Below, piece by piece: positions 52,294 through 58,412 of a stretch of 58,412 nucleotides of DNA (the stretch's first letter is position 1; each line of letters opens with the position of its first letter). The translations under genes were made by a program, and so were the position numbers. The notes under the pieces were generated by a model. The model was not told the origin of the DNA and made no database searches. It saw nothing but the letters and a program-made list of their open reading frames with translations. Source of the DNA: Solirubrobacterales bacterium (GTDB taxonomy: Bacteria; Actinomycetota; Thermoleophilia; Solirubrobacterales; Solirubrobacteraceae); NCBI GenBank assembly GCA_027449125.1, contig DAIDME010000012.1, forward strand, positions 1-58,412, written 5' to 3'.

Positions 52294-53736
52294 CTAGTCC
52301 CCGAGCTCGATGCGCCGGCGGTCCACGAACTCGCGCAGCTCCTCGCGGACGGCGTCGTCGAGCGGCGGCGGCTCGTAGGCCGCGAGCTTCTCCCGCCAGA
52401 TCTCCGACGCCCGCGCGGTCGCGTCCTTCGAGCCACGGCGGGTCCAGCGGTCGAAGTTGTCGGTGCTGGAGAGGAGCGGGCGGTAGAAGCAGTCGCGGAA
52501 GCGCTCGAGGGTGTGGGCGGCGCCGAGGAAGTGCCCACCCGGGCCGACCTCGGTGTGCGCGTCGAAGGCCAGCGCCGCGTCGTCAAAGACCACCGGCGTG
52601 AACTCGTGGCGCAGCTCCCGCAAAAGCTCGATATCGACGATGAACTTCTCGTAGCAGGAGACCAGGCCACCCTCGAGCCAGCCGACCGAGTGCATCACGA
52701 AGTTGGTGCCCGCCAGGAAGGTCGGCAGCAGCGTCATCAGCGACTCGTACGCGGCCTGGGCGTCGACCACGGTCGAGGAGTTCAGCCCGCCGCCGCCGCG
52801 CCACGGCAGGTTGAAGTGCCGCGCGATCTGGCCGGTGCAGAGCACGCCGATCCCCGACTCGGGTGTGCCGAACGACGGCGAGCCCGACTGCATGTCGGTG
52901 TTTGACAGGAACGAGCCGAAGACCACCGGCGCGCCCGGGCGGATCGTCTGCGCCAGCGCGATCCCGGCGAGCGCCTCGGCCATCTGCTGGGTGAGCGTCG
53001 CCGGCAGCGAGACCGGTGACATCGCCCCCATCAGAAGAAACGGGGTGATCACGACCGCCTGGCCGGCCTTGACGTACTCCACCATGGCCGAGAGCATGCG
53101 GTCGTCGTAGCGCAGGGGCGAGTTGACGTTGATCAGGCTGATCGAGACGGGCGCGCGCTCGATCGCCTCGCGCCCGCCGAACAGGATCTCCCCCATGCGG
53201 ACCGTGTCGGCGGCGTTGGGGCCGCTGGTCACCGAGCCCATGTACGGCTTGTCGGTCAGCGTCTGCAGCGCGTAGACCATGTCCAGGTGGCGTGAGTCCA
53301 GCGGACGGTCCTCGGGCTCGCAGATCGTGCCGCCGGGAGAGTCGAGCTCGTCGAAGGCCTGCGAGAGCTTCACGAGGTTCTCGAAGTCGGCCATCTTGGC
53401 GTCGCGGCGGACGTCGCCCTCGCGTATGAACGGCGCGCCGTAGACGGGCGCGAAGGCCATGTTGTCGCCGCCGATGGTCAGCGTGTTGGCGGGGTTGCGG
53501 GCCTGCAGCTCGAACTGGCTCGGCGCCTTGGCCACCTGCTCGAGGATGAACTCGGGGTCGAAGCGGACGCGGTTCTCATCCTCCACGATCTGGCCGGCGG
53601 CGCGCAGCGCCTCGACCGCCTCGGGGAGCAGGAACTCGATTCCGATCTCGGAGACGATCCGGCGCCAGCCGCGGTCGAGCACGGCCATCGCCTCCTCGCT
53701 CAGGATCTCGTAACGGGGCATTGAGTTGACGAACAT
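52294..53736 (-). CDS. MttB-family corrinoid methyltransferase without pyrrolysine (MtgB-like)
   Basis: The 480-aa protein has the TIM-barrel pattern of trimethylamine methyltransferase (MttB) homologues: MPRYEILSEEAMAVLDRGWR, LTIGGDNMAFAPVYGAPFI, VVITPFLLMGAMSPVSLPAT and GGGLNSSTVVDAQAAYESLM. The frame has no in-frame amber, so it is a non-pyrrolysine member. Characterised ones (MtgB, MtpB, MtcB, MtyB) demethylate glycine betaine, proline betaine, carnitine or other quaternary amines, passing the methyl to a corrinoid protein. With dimethylglycine genes nearby, glycine betaine is the best guess. It is divergent from the IclR gene with only 24 bases between. Confidence 0.92.
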   Translation of the reverse strand: MFVNSMPRYEILSEEAMAVLDRGWRRIVSEIGIEFLLPEAVEALRAAGQIVEDENRVRFDPEFILEQVAKAPSQFELQARNPANTLTIGGDNMAFAPVYGAPFIREGDVRRDAKMADFENLVKLSQAFDELDSPGGTICEPEDRPLDSRHLDMVYALQTLTDKPYMGSVTSGPNAADTVRMGEILFGGREAIERAPVSISLINVNSPLRYDDRMLSAMVEYVKAGQAVVITPFLLMGAMSPVSLPATLTQQMAEALAGIALAQTIRPGAPVVFGSFLSNTDMQSGSPSFGTPESGIGVLCTGQIARHFNLPWRGGGGLNSSTVVDAQAAYESLMTLLPTFLAGTNFVMHSVGWLEGGLVSCYEKFIVDIELLRELRHEFTPVVFDDAALAFDAHTEVGPGGHFLGAAHTLERFRDCFYRPLLSSTDNFDRWTRRGSKDATARASEIWREKLAAYEPPPLDDAVREELREFVDRRRIELGD

Positions 53737-53760
53737 GGTTGACGTCGTATCCTACACACC

Positions 53761-54540
53761 ATGGAACTAGAGTTTCAAGGAGCGACGGCGATCGACCGCG
53801 GCGCCGACCTGCTGGTGCGCGTGCTCGAGTCCGAGGAGCCGGTCGCGGTGACCGAGCTGGCGAGCGCCGCCGGCCTGCCCAAGAGCACCGCCTCGAGGCT
53901 GCTCTCGGCGCTCGAGCGTCGCGGCCTGGTCGCGCAGGAGGGTGAGCGCGGGCGCCTGCGCCCCGGGCCGGCGATCCTGCGGGTCGCAGAGCGCGGCATG
54001 CTCGAGCGCAACCTGGTGGAGATCGCGCGCCCCGTGCTGGCGGCGCTGTCCGAGCGCACCGGCGAGACGATCAACCTCGGCGTCCCCGGCGCGGGCGGCG
54101 TCGAGCACCTGCTGCAGTCAGACGGCCGCCACTTCCTCGGCAGCGGCCAGTGGGTGGGCCGCACGGTCGACTTCCACGCGAGCGCCAACGGCAAGGTGTT
54201 CCTCGCGTATGGGCGCGCGCTGGCGCCCGCTGGCGCAAGCGCGCTAACTCGGTACGCCCCCGGGACCGTCACCGACCCCGCCGCGCTGCGCGCCGAGGTC
54301 GAGCACGTGCGCCGCGACGGCTACGCGGTGGCGGTTGACGAGCTGGAGGTCGGCCTGGCGGCGGTGGCCGCGCCGGTGCGCGGCGTCAGCGGCGAGGTCG
54401 TGGCGGCGCTCAGCATCACCGGCCCGACCGTGCGCATGACGCCCGAGCGGACCCGCGAGCTGGCGCAGGTGTTGGTCGAGGAGTCCGGTCGCCTGAGTGC
54501 CCGGCTCGGATACATCGAAGGAGGAGCAAGCGCGGCATGA
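53761..54540 (+). CDS. IclR-family transcriptional regulator
   Basis: The 259-aa protein has the IclR winged helix (GADLLVRVLESEEPVAVTEL, ASAAGLPKSTASRLLSALER) and the ligand domain (FDARTGE-like LSERTGETINLGVPGAGG; GRTVDFHASANGKVFLAYGR; GYAVAVDELEVGLAAVAAPV). It likely senses a substrate or methyl-donor-related metabolite and controls the divergent mttB-like gene and its own operon. The next gene starts in its stop (ATGA). Confidence 0.93.
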   Translation: MELEFQGATAIDRGADLLVRVLESEEPVAVTELASAAGLPKSTASRLLSALERRGLVAQEGERGRLRPGPAILRVAERGMLERNLVEIARPVLAALSERTGETINLGVPGAGGVEHLLQSDGRHFLGSGQWVGRTVDFHASANGKVFLAYGRALAPAGASALTRYAPGTVTDPAALRAEVEHVRRDGYAVAVDELEVGLAAVAAPVRGVSGEVVAALSITGPTVRMTPERTRELAQVLVEESGRLSARLGYIEGGASAA

Positions 54541-55202
54541 CCGACGAAGAGATTCTGCAACTGCTGTACGAGGAGACGCTCACCGGCAACGCGCCGGCCG
54601 TGGCCGGCGGTGTCAACGACGGCCTGGCGCAGGGCATGGCGCCCGAGTCGATGCTGTTCGACGCGCTGATCCCGTCGCTGGAGGAGGTCGGCGCCCGCTT
54701 CGAGCGCGGCGATTACTTCGTGCCCGAGATGCTGATCGCGGCGCGGGCGATGCAGGGCGCGCTCGACATCCTGCGCCCGCTGTTGGCCGACAACGAGTCC
54801 GCCCAGATCGGGACCTTCCTGATGGGCACCGTCAAGGGCGACGTGCACGACATCGGCAAGAACCTCTGCAACATCATGCTCGAGGGCGCCGGCTTCAACG
54901 TGATCGACCTGGGCGTCAACGTGGCGCCGGAGAAGTTCATCGAGCAGATCGAGGAGCACAGCCCGGACGTGGTCGGCTTCTCGGCGTTCCTCACGACGAC
55001 GATGCCGATGTTCAAGGCCAACATCAACGCGCTCGAGAAGGCGGGCCTGCGGGACAAGGTGATCGTGATGGTCGGCGGCGCGCCCGTGACGCAGGAGTAC
55101 GCGGACGCTGTGGGCGCCGACGGCTACGCGGCCGATGCCTCGACGGCGGTCCGGAAGGCCAAGGAGCTGATCGAGCGCCGGCGCGAGAGGGTGCTGGTCT
55201 AG
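54537..55202 (+). CDS. Corrinoid (B12-binding) protein of a methyltransferase system
   Basis: The 221-aa protein has an N-terminal helical cap (LLYEETLTGNAPAVAGGVND) and a Rossmann-like B12 domain with DVHDIGKN: His104 is the lower cobalt ligand. Downstream are FNVIDLGVNVAPEKFIEQIE, VVGFSAFLTTTMPMFKANIN and VIVMVGGAPVTQEYADAVGA. It carries the methyl group between the MttB-like and the methyl-THF enzymes. It is overlapped by 4 bases with the IclR gene and abuts the next gene. Confidence 0.95.
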   Translation: MTDEEILQLLYEETLTGNAPAVAGGVNDGLAQGMAPESMLFDALIPSLEEVGARFERGDYFVPEMLIAARAMQGALDILRPLLADNESAQIGTFLMGTVKGDVHDIGKNLCNIMLEGAGFNVIDLGVNVAPEKFIEQIEEHSPDVVGFSAFLTTTMPMFKANINALEKAGLRDKVIVMVGGAPVTQEYADAVGADGYAADASTAVRKAKELIERRRERVLV

Positions 55203-56069
55203 ATGGACACCGTCCTGCGCTCACGCTCGAAGACGGTGGTGATCGGCTCCGACAAGCCGTTCTGCATCATCGGCGAGCGGATCAACCCGACCGGCCGCAA
55301 GGCCTTTGCCCAGGAGCTGCGCGACGGCGACCTGTCCACGGCGCGCGAGGACGCGCTGGCCCAGGTCGCCGCGGGGGCCGACATGCTCGACGTCAACGCC
55401 GGCATCCCACTGGTCGACGAGGCCGAGCTGCTGGTCAAGCTGATCCGGCTCGTGCAGGACACGGTCGACGCGCCGATCTGCATCGACTCCTCGGTTGTGG
55501 AGGCGCTGGAGGCGGGGCTCTCCGCCTACGAGGGCCGCGCCCTGGTGAACTCGGTCACCGCCGAGGACGACCGCCTGGAGGCGGTGCTGCCGCTGGTCGC
55601 CGCCCACGGCGCCGCCGTGATCGGGCTCACGAACGACGAGACCGGCATCCCGATGACGGCTGACGAACGGCTGCGCCACGCGCGCAAGATCGTCTCGGCC
55701 GCGGGGGACTACGGGATCGACGCCTGCGACGTGGTGATCGACCCGCTGGCGATGCCGGTCGGCGCCGACACCGAAGCGGTCGCCAACACGCTCACCGCGA
55801 TGCGGATGATCCGTGACGAGCTGGGGGTGAACATGTGCGTGGGCGCCTCGAACGTCTCGTTCGGGCTGCCGGACCGGCTCACTCTGAACGCGGCCTTCCT
55901 GCCGATGGCGATGGCCGCCGGGCTGACCTCGGCGATCATGTCCACCGCTGAGGTGGTGGTGCGCAGCGCGCGCGCCGCCGACCTGCTGCTCGGCCACGAC
56001 GAGTGGGGGGCGAGCTGGATCGCCGCGCACCGGGCGCGCCAGGCTGTGGTGGAGGCGACCGCTTCGTGA
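55203..56069 (+). CDS. Methyl-THF:corrinoid methyltransferase (pterin-binding; MtvA/MtgA-like)
   Basis: The 288-aa protein has the pterin-binding pattern: IIGERINPTGRKAFAQELRD, ADMLDVNAGIPLVDEAELLV, PICIDSSVVEALEAGL, ALVNSVTAEDDRLEAVLPLV and VVIDPLAMPVGADTEAVANT. Relatives move the methyl group from a methylated corrinoid protein to THF (MtgA, MtvA) or the reverse. No start gap with the corrinoid gene, and the next gene starts in its stop (GTGA). This routes betaine methyl groups into one-carbon metabolism. Confidence 0.93.
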   Translation: MDTVLRSRSKTVVIGSDKPFCIIGERINPTGRKAFAQELRDGDLSTAREDALAQVAAGADMLDVNAGIPLVDEAELLVKLIRLVQDTVDAPICIDSSVVEALEAGLSAYEGRALVNSVTAEDDRLEAVLPLVAAHGAAVIGLTNDETGIPMTADERLRHARKIVSAAGDYGIDACDVVIDPLAMPVGADTEAVANTLTAMRMIRDELGVNMCVGASNVSFGLPDRLTLNAAFLPMAMAAGLTSAIMSTAEVVVRSARAADLLLGHDEWGASWIAAHRARQAVVEATAS

Positions 56070-57979
56070 GCGCCTCCGCGCAGCGGGCAGCACGGCTGCG
56101 GCGGTCGGCACGCGAGGATCGGGACGGGGCGAGCGAGCCCGACGACGGCACCGGGCGCGTGCGCCTGCGCTTCCTGCCCGAGGGCGCCGAGGTGCGTGTG
56201 CCGAGCGGCACGCCGGTCTTTGACGCCGCCACCTGGAACGGGATCGCGATCGACTCCACCTGCGGTGGCTACGGCACCTGCAAGAAGTGCAGGGTGCGCG
56301 TGGTCTCCGGCGAGCTGCCGGTGGGGCCGATCGACCCGCGTGCGTTCAATCCGGCGGAGCTGGCGGAGGGGTGGCGCCTGGCCTGCCGGGCCCTCGCGCG
56401 GGAGGATCTGGTGGTGGAGGTGCCGCCGTTGCAGACGCGGCCCAAGGCCGCCCTGGCCGGGGTCGGGCGCCACGTCATCCTGCGCCCGTCGGTACAGAAG
56501 CGCCACCTGGTGATGGCCGAGCCGACGCTCGAGGACCAGCGTCCGGACCTGCGTCGCGTGCTGGACGCGATCGACGACCTGGAGCCCACCGCGTCCGTGG
56601 GGCTGCTGCGCGAGCTCGGCGGTCTGCTGCGCTCGAGCGGCTTCGACGTGACCGCGGTGGTGGTGGACGAGGAGCTCATCGCGGTCGAGCCGGGCGACAC
56701 GACCGCGCGGCGCTTCGCGATCGCCTTTGACCTGGGGACCACGACGGTCGTGGCGACGCTGCTTGACCTGGACTCCGGCCAGCCGCTGGCGGTGCGTTCG
56801 ATGCTGAACCGCCAGCAGCCGTTCGGCGCCGACGTGATCACGCGCGTCTCGGCGACGATGATGGACCCGGAGGCACTCGGACGGTTGCAGGAGCACGCGC
56901 ACAGCACGCTCGCGACGCTCTGCGAGGAGGTCTGCGAGGAGGCGGAGGTGGAGCCGGTGGAGGTCTACGAGATCACCGTCTGCGGCAACCAGACGATGAT
57001 GCAGCTGGCGCTCGGGATCGACCCGGAGCCGCTCTCGATGGCGCCCTTCGTGGTCGCCGCCAACGCCTTCCCGCAGGCTCGGGCGGCTGACTTCGGCGTC
57101 CCGGTGCACCCACGCGCACACGCCTACGTCTTCCCGTCGCTGGGGGCGTACGTCGGCGGTGACATCGTCGCCGGGATGCTCGCGACGGGCCTGACGCGCG
57201 ACCAGCGGCTGCGGCTGTTCATCGACGTGGGCACCAACTCGGAGATCGCCCTGGGCTCAAACGAGCGGGTGCTGGCGACCGCCGCACCGGCCGGACCCGC
57301 CTTTGAGGCGGCGCAGATCCGCTGCGGCATGCGCGCGGCGGAGGGCGCGATCGAGGGCGTGAAGATCAAGGACGACTCGCTGACGCTCGAGGTGATCGGT
57401 GACGTCGAGCCGGTCGGGCTGTGCGGCTCTGGCGTGGTGGACGTGGTGGCCGAGCTCGTGCACAACGGGCTGCTCGACCACTCCGGTCGCTTTGCCGAGG
57501 CCGATGCTGTGGCCGCCTCCGGCCGGCCAGGGCTGGCTGAGCGCTTTGCGATGATCGGCAAGGAGCGGGTCTTCATCCTGCACCCGCGCGGCCTCGACCC
57601 CGAGGAGTCGGTCTTCATCTCCCAGCGTGACGTGCGCGAGCTGCAGTTCGCCAAGGCCTCGATCGCGACCGGCTGGCAGCTCCTTTTGCGCGACCTGGGG
57701 GTCGAGGCCACAGACATCCAGCAGGTGCTTTTGGCGGGCAGCTTCGGCGCCTACCTGACACCGCTATCGGCGGTGCGGATCGGCCTGGTGCCCAAGCTCG
57801 CGCTGCCGCGCATCATCTCGGCCGGCAACGTCGCCGGGGAGGGCGCGAAGATCGCCGCGCTCTCGGCCCGCGAGCGGGCCGAGGCGGACGCGATCGTGCA
57901 CGAGGTCAAGTACGTCGAGCTCTCCGGGCGCACCGACTTCAACGACCTGTTCATCGACCAGCTGTCGTTCCCGGGATGA
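56066..57979 (+). CDS. RamA-like corrinoid reductive activator (2Fe-2S plus ASKHA, DUF4445)
   Basis: The 637-aa protein from GTG 56066 has an N-terminal [2Fe-2S] domain with Cys66, Cys72, Cys75 and Cys107 (DSTCGGYGTCKKCRV; LACRAL), then an ATP-binding ASKHA region (FAIAFDLGTTTVVATLLDLD; FIDVGTNSEIALGSNERVLA; VLLAGSFGAYLTPLSAVRI). This layout matches the ATP-dependent enzymes that reduce inactive Co(II) corrinoid to the active Co(I) form. The start chosen overlaps the upstream stop by 4 bases; the longer 56003 frame adds an antisense-like extension. Such repair is needed wherever oxygen oxidises the cobalt centre. Confidence 0.93.
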   Translation: MSASAQRAARLRRSAREDRDGASEPDDGTGRVRLRFLPEGAEVRVPSGTPVFDAATWNGIAIDSTCGGYGTCKKCRVRVVSGELPVGPIDPRAFNPAELAEGWRLACRALAREDLVVEVPPLQTRPKAALAGVGRHVILRPSVQKRHLVMAEPTLEDQRPDLRRVLDAIDDLEPTASVGLLRELGGLLRSSGFDVTAVVVDEELIAVEPGDTTARRFAIAFDLGTTTVVATLLDLDSGQPLAVRSMLNRQQPFGADVITRVSATMMDPEALGRLQEHAHSTLATLCEEVCEEAEVEPVEVYEITVCGNQTMMQLALGIDPEPLSMAPFVVAANAFPQARAADFGVPVHPRAHAYVFPSLGAYVGGDIVAGMLATGLTRDQRLRLFIDVGTNSEIALGSNERVLATAAPAGPAFEAAQIRCGMRAAEGAIEGVKIKDDSLTLEVIGDVEPVGLCGSGVVDVVAELVHNGLLDHSGRFAEADAVAASGRPGLAERFAMIGKERVFILHPRGLDPEESVFISQRDVRELQFAKASIATGWQLLLRDLGVEATDIQQVLLAGSFGAYLTPLSAVRIGLVPKLALPRIISAGNVAGEGAKIAALSARERAEADAIVHEVKYVELSGRTDFNDLFIDQLSFPG

Positions 57980-58412
57980 GCCGGGTCGCGGTGATCGCCT
58001 GCGGGGCGCTCGCGCTCGACGTGCGCGCGATCACGCGTGCGCGCGGCTGGCCGGTCGAGATCTACCCGGTGCCGGCGCTCTTGAACAACCGTCCGGCGCA
58101 GATCCCGGACGCGGCGCAAGCCGAGCTCGAGCGGCTCGACGGCGAGTATGACCGCGTGCTGGTCGCCTACGGCGACTGCGGCACCCACGGCGCGCTCGAT
58201 CAGCTGCTCGCCTGCCACGAAGGGCTCGAGCGCCTTGACGGCGACAGCTGCTACGACCTGCTGGCGCGAGAGGAGGTGCGTGCGGCGCTCGCCGAGCAGC
58301 CCGGCACCTACCTGCTGACCGACTTTCTGGCACGCACCTTCGAGCACACGGTCGTGCGCGAGCTGGGGCTCGACCGCCACCCCGAGCTGCTCGGCGACTA
58401 CTTCGGCAACTA
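57976..58412 (+). CDS. DUF1638-family protein, runs off the window
   Basis: The frame starts at ATG 57976, overlapping the activator stop by 4 bases, and encodes MSRVAVIACGALALDVRAIT, AQAELERLDGEYDRVLVAYG, DCGTHGALDQLLACHEG and DSCYDLLAREEVRAALAEQP, FLARTFEHTVVREL. These match the DUF1638 pattern, with conserved Cys residues (GDCGTHG). The family is often found next to MttB-type methyltransferase genes, but I know of no assigned function. The 3' end lies outside the window. Confidence 0.85.
   Translation, partial: MSRVAVIACGALALDVRAITRARGWPVEIYPVPALLNNRPAQIPDAAQAELERLDGEYDRVLVAYGDCGTHGALDQLLACHEGLERLDGDSCYDLLAREEVRAALAEQPGTYLLTDFLARTFEHTVVRELGLDRHPELLGDYFGN

Noticed and set aside
52294-53736. 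Possible pyrrolysine (amber) codon in the MttB homologue
   Set aside because: The frame is open for all 480 codons without an in-frame TAG, so it is the non-pyrrolysine type.

Overview
The window is a high-GC chromosomal stretch read as an actinobacterium. The ECF sigma factor, N-terminal ClpC-type repeat protein, SufR-like regulator, VapBC modules and frequent ATGA/GTGA stop-start overlaps fit Actinomycetota, and I would guess Thermoleophilia/Solirubrobacterales; that placement is inference, because no rRNA or complete tRNA gene is present to anchor it.

Left part, about 1-15.9 kb: a layered, decaying mobile region. It holds a partial IS3-type element (1-876, minus), a group II intron with its reverse transcriptase/maturase inserted in a TraG/VirD4-like coupling-protein gene (956-3001), and a MobF relaxase-helicase (3667-6633). 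Next come a secreted/membrane protein pair of unknown role (7056-8170), fragments of a GMC oxidoreductase and of its neighbour whose intact versions lie at 44-46 kb, a relic of a second group II intron 3' end (about 8963-9050), an exported protein, and an ECF sigma/anti-sigma-like pair (9921-11574). A run of tRNA 3' halves (Val 12112, Lys 14043, Val 14281, Ala 15819) surrounds a 418-aa cargo gene and a tyrosine integrase whose last codons are written in the tRNA-Val sequence. I read this as serial integration and loss of elements at tRNA genes.

Middle part, 16.2-22.3 kb: ordinary genes. These are a TetR regulator with a perfect palindrome facing an SDR-like protein, an O-methyltransferase, a D,D-carboxypeptidase, a Clp-N protein and a small-molecule kinase.

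Right part, 22.1-58.4 kb: a methylated-amine catabolic region. A minus-strand operon encodes a two-domain dimethylglycine/sarcosine dehydrogenase (25777-28305), EtfB, EtfA and a membrane Fe-S oxidoreductase (22160-23977 or longer). Around it lie L-serine ammonia-lyase, an APC permease, an aldehyde dehydrogenase, a GFA-type protein, a GntR regulator overlapping a choline-dehydrogenase-like GMC oxidoreductase, and at the right edge a corrinoid methyltransferase set: a non-pyrrolysine MttB homologue, IclR regulator, corrinoid protein, methyl-THF:corrinoid methyltransferase, RamA-like activator and DUF1638 protein. Together they sketch choline -> betaine aldehyde -> glycine betaine -> (corrinoid route, methyl to THF) dimethylglycine -> (ETF-linked, methylene-THF) glycine -> serine -> pyruvate. 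Substrates are inferred from family membership and context.

Between these blocks are several small toxin-antitoxin modules, intact and broken, and pseudogenes (cupin, glycerol kinase, GNAT toxin, IS66 transposase, truncated VapC). A 118-bp duplication of the aldehyde dehydrogenase 3' end flanks a 2.3-kb insertion.
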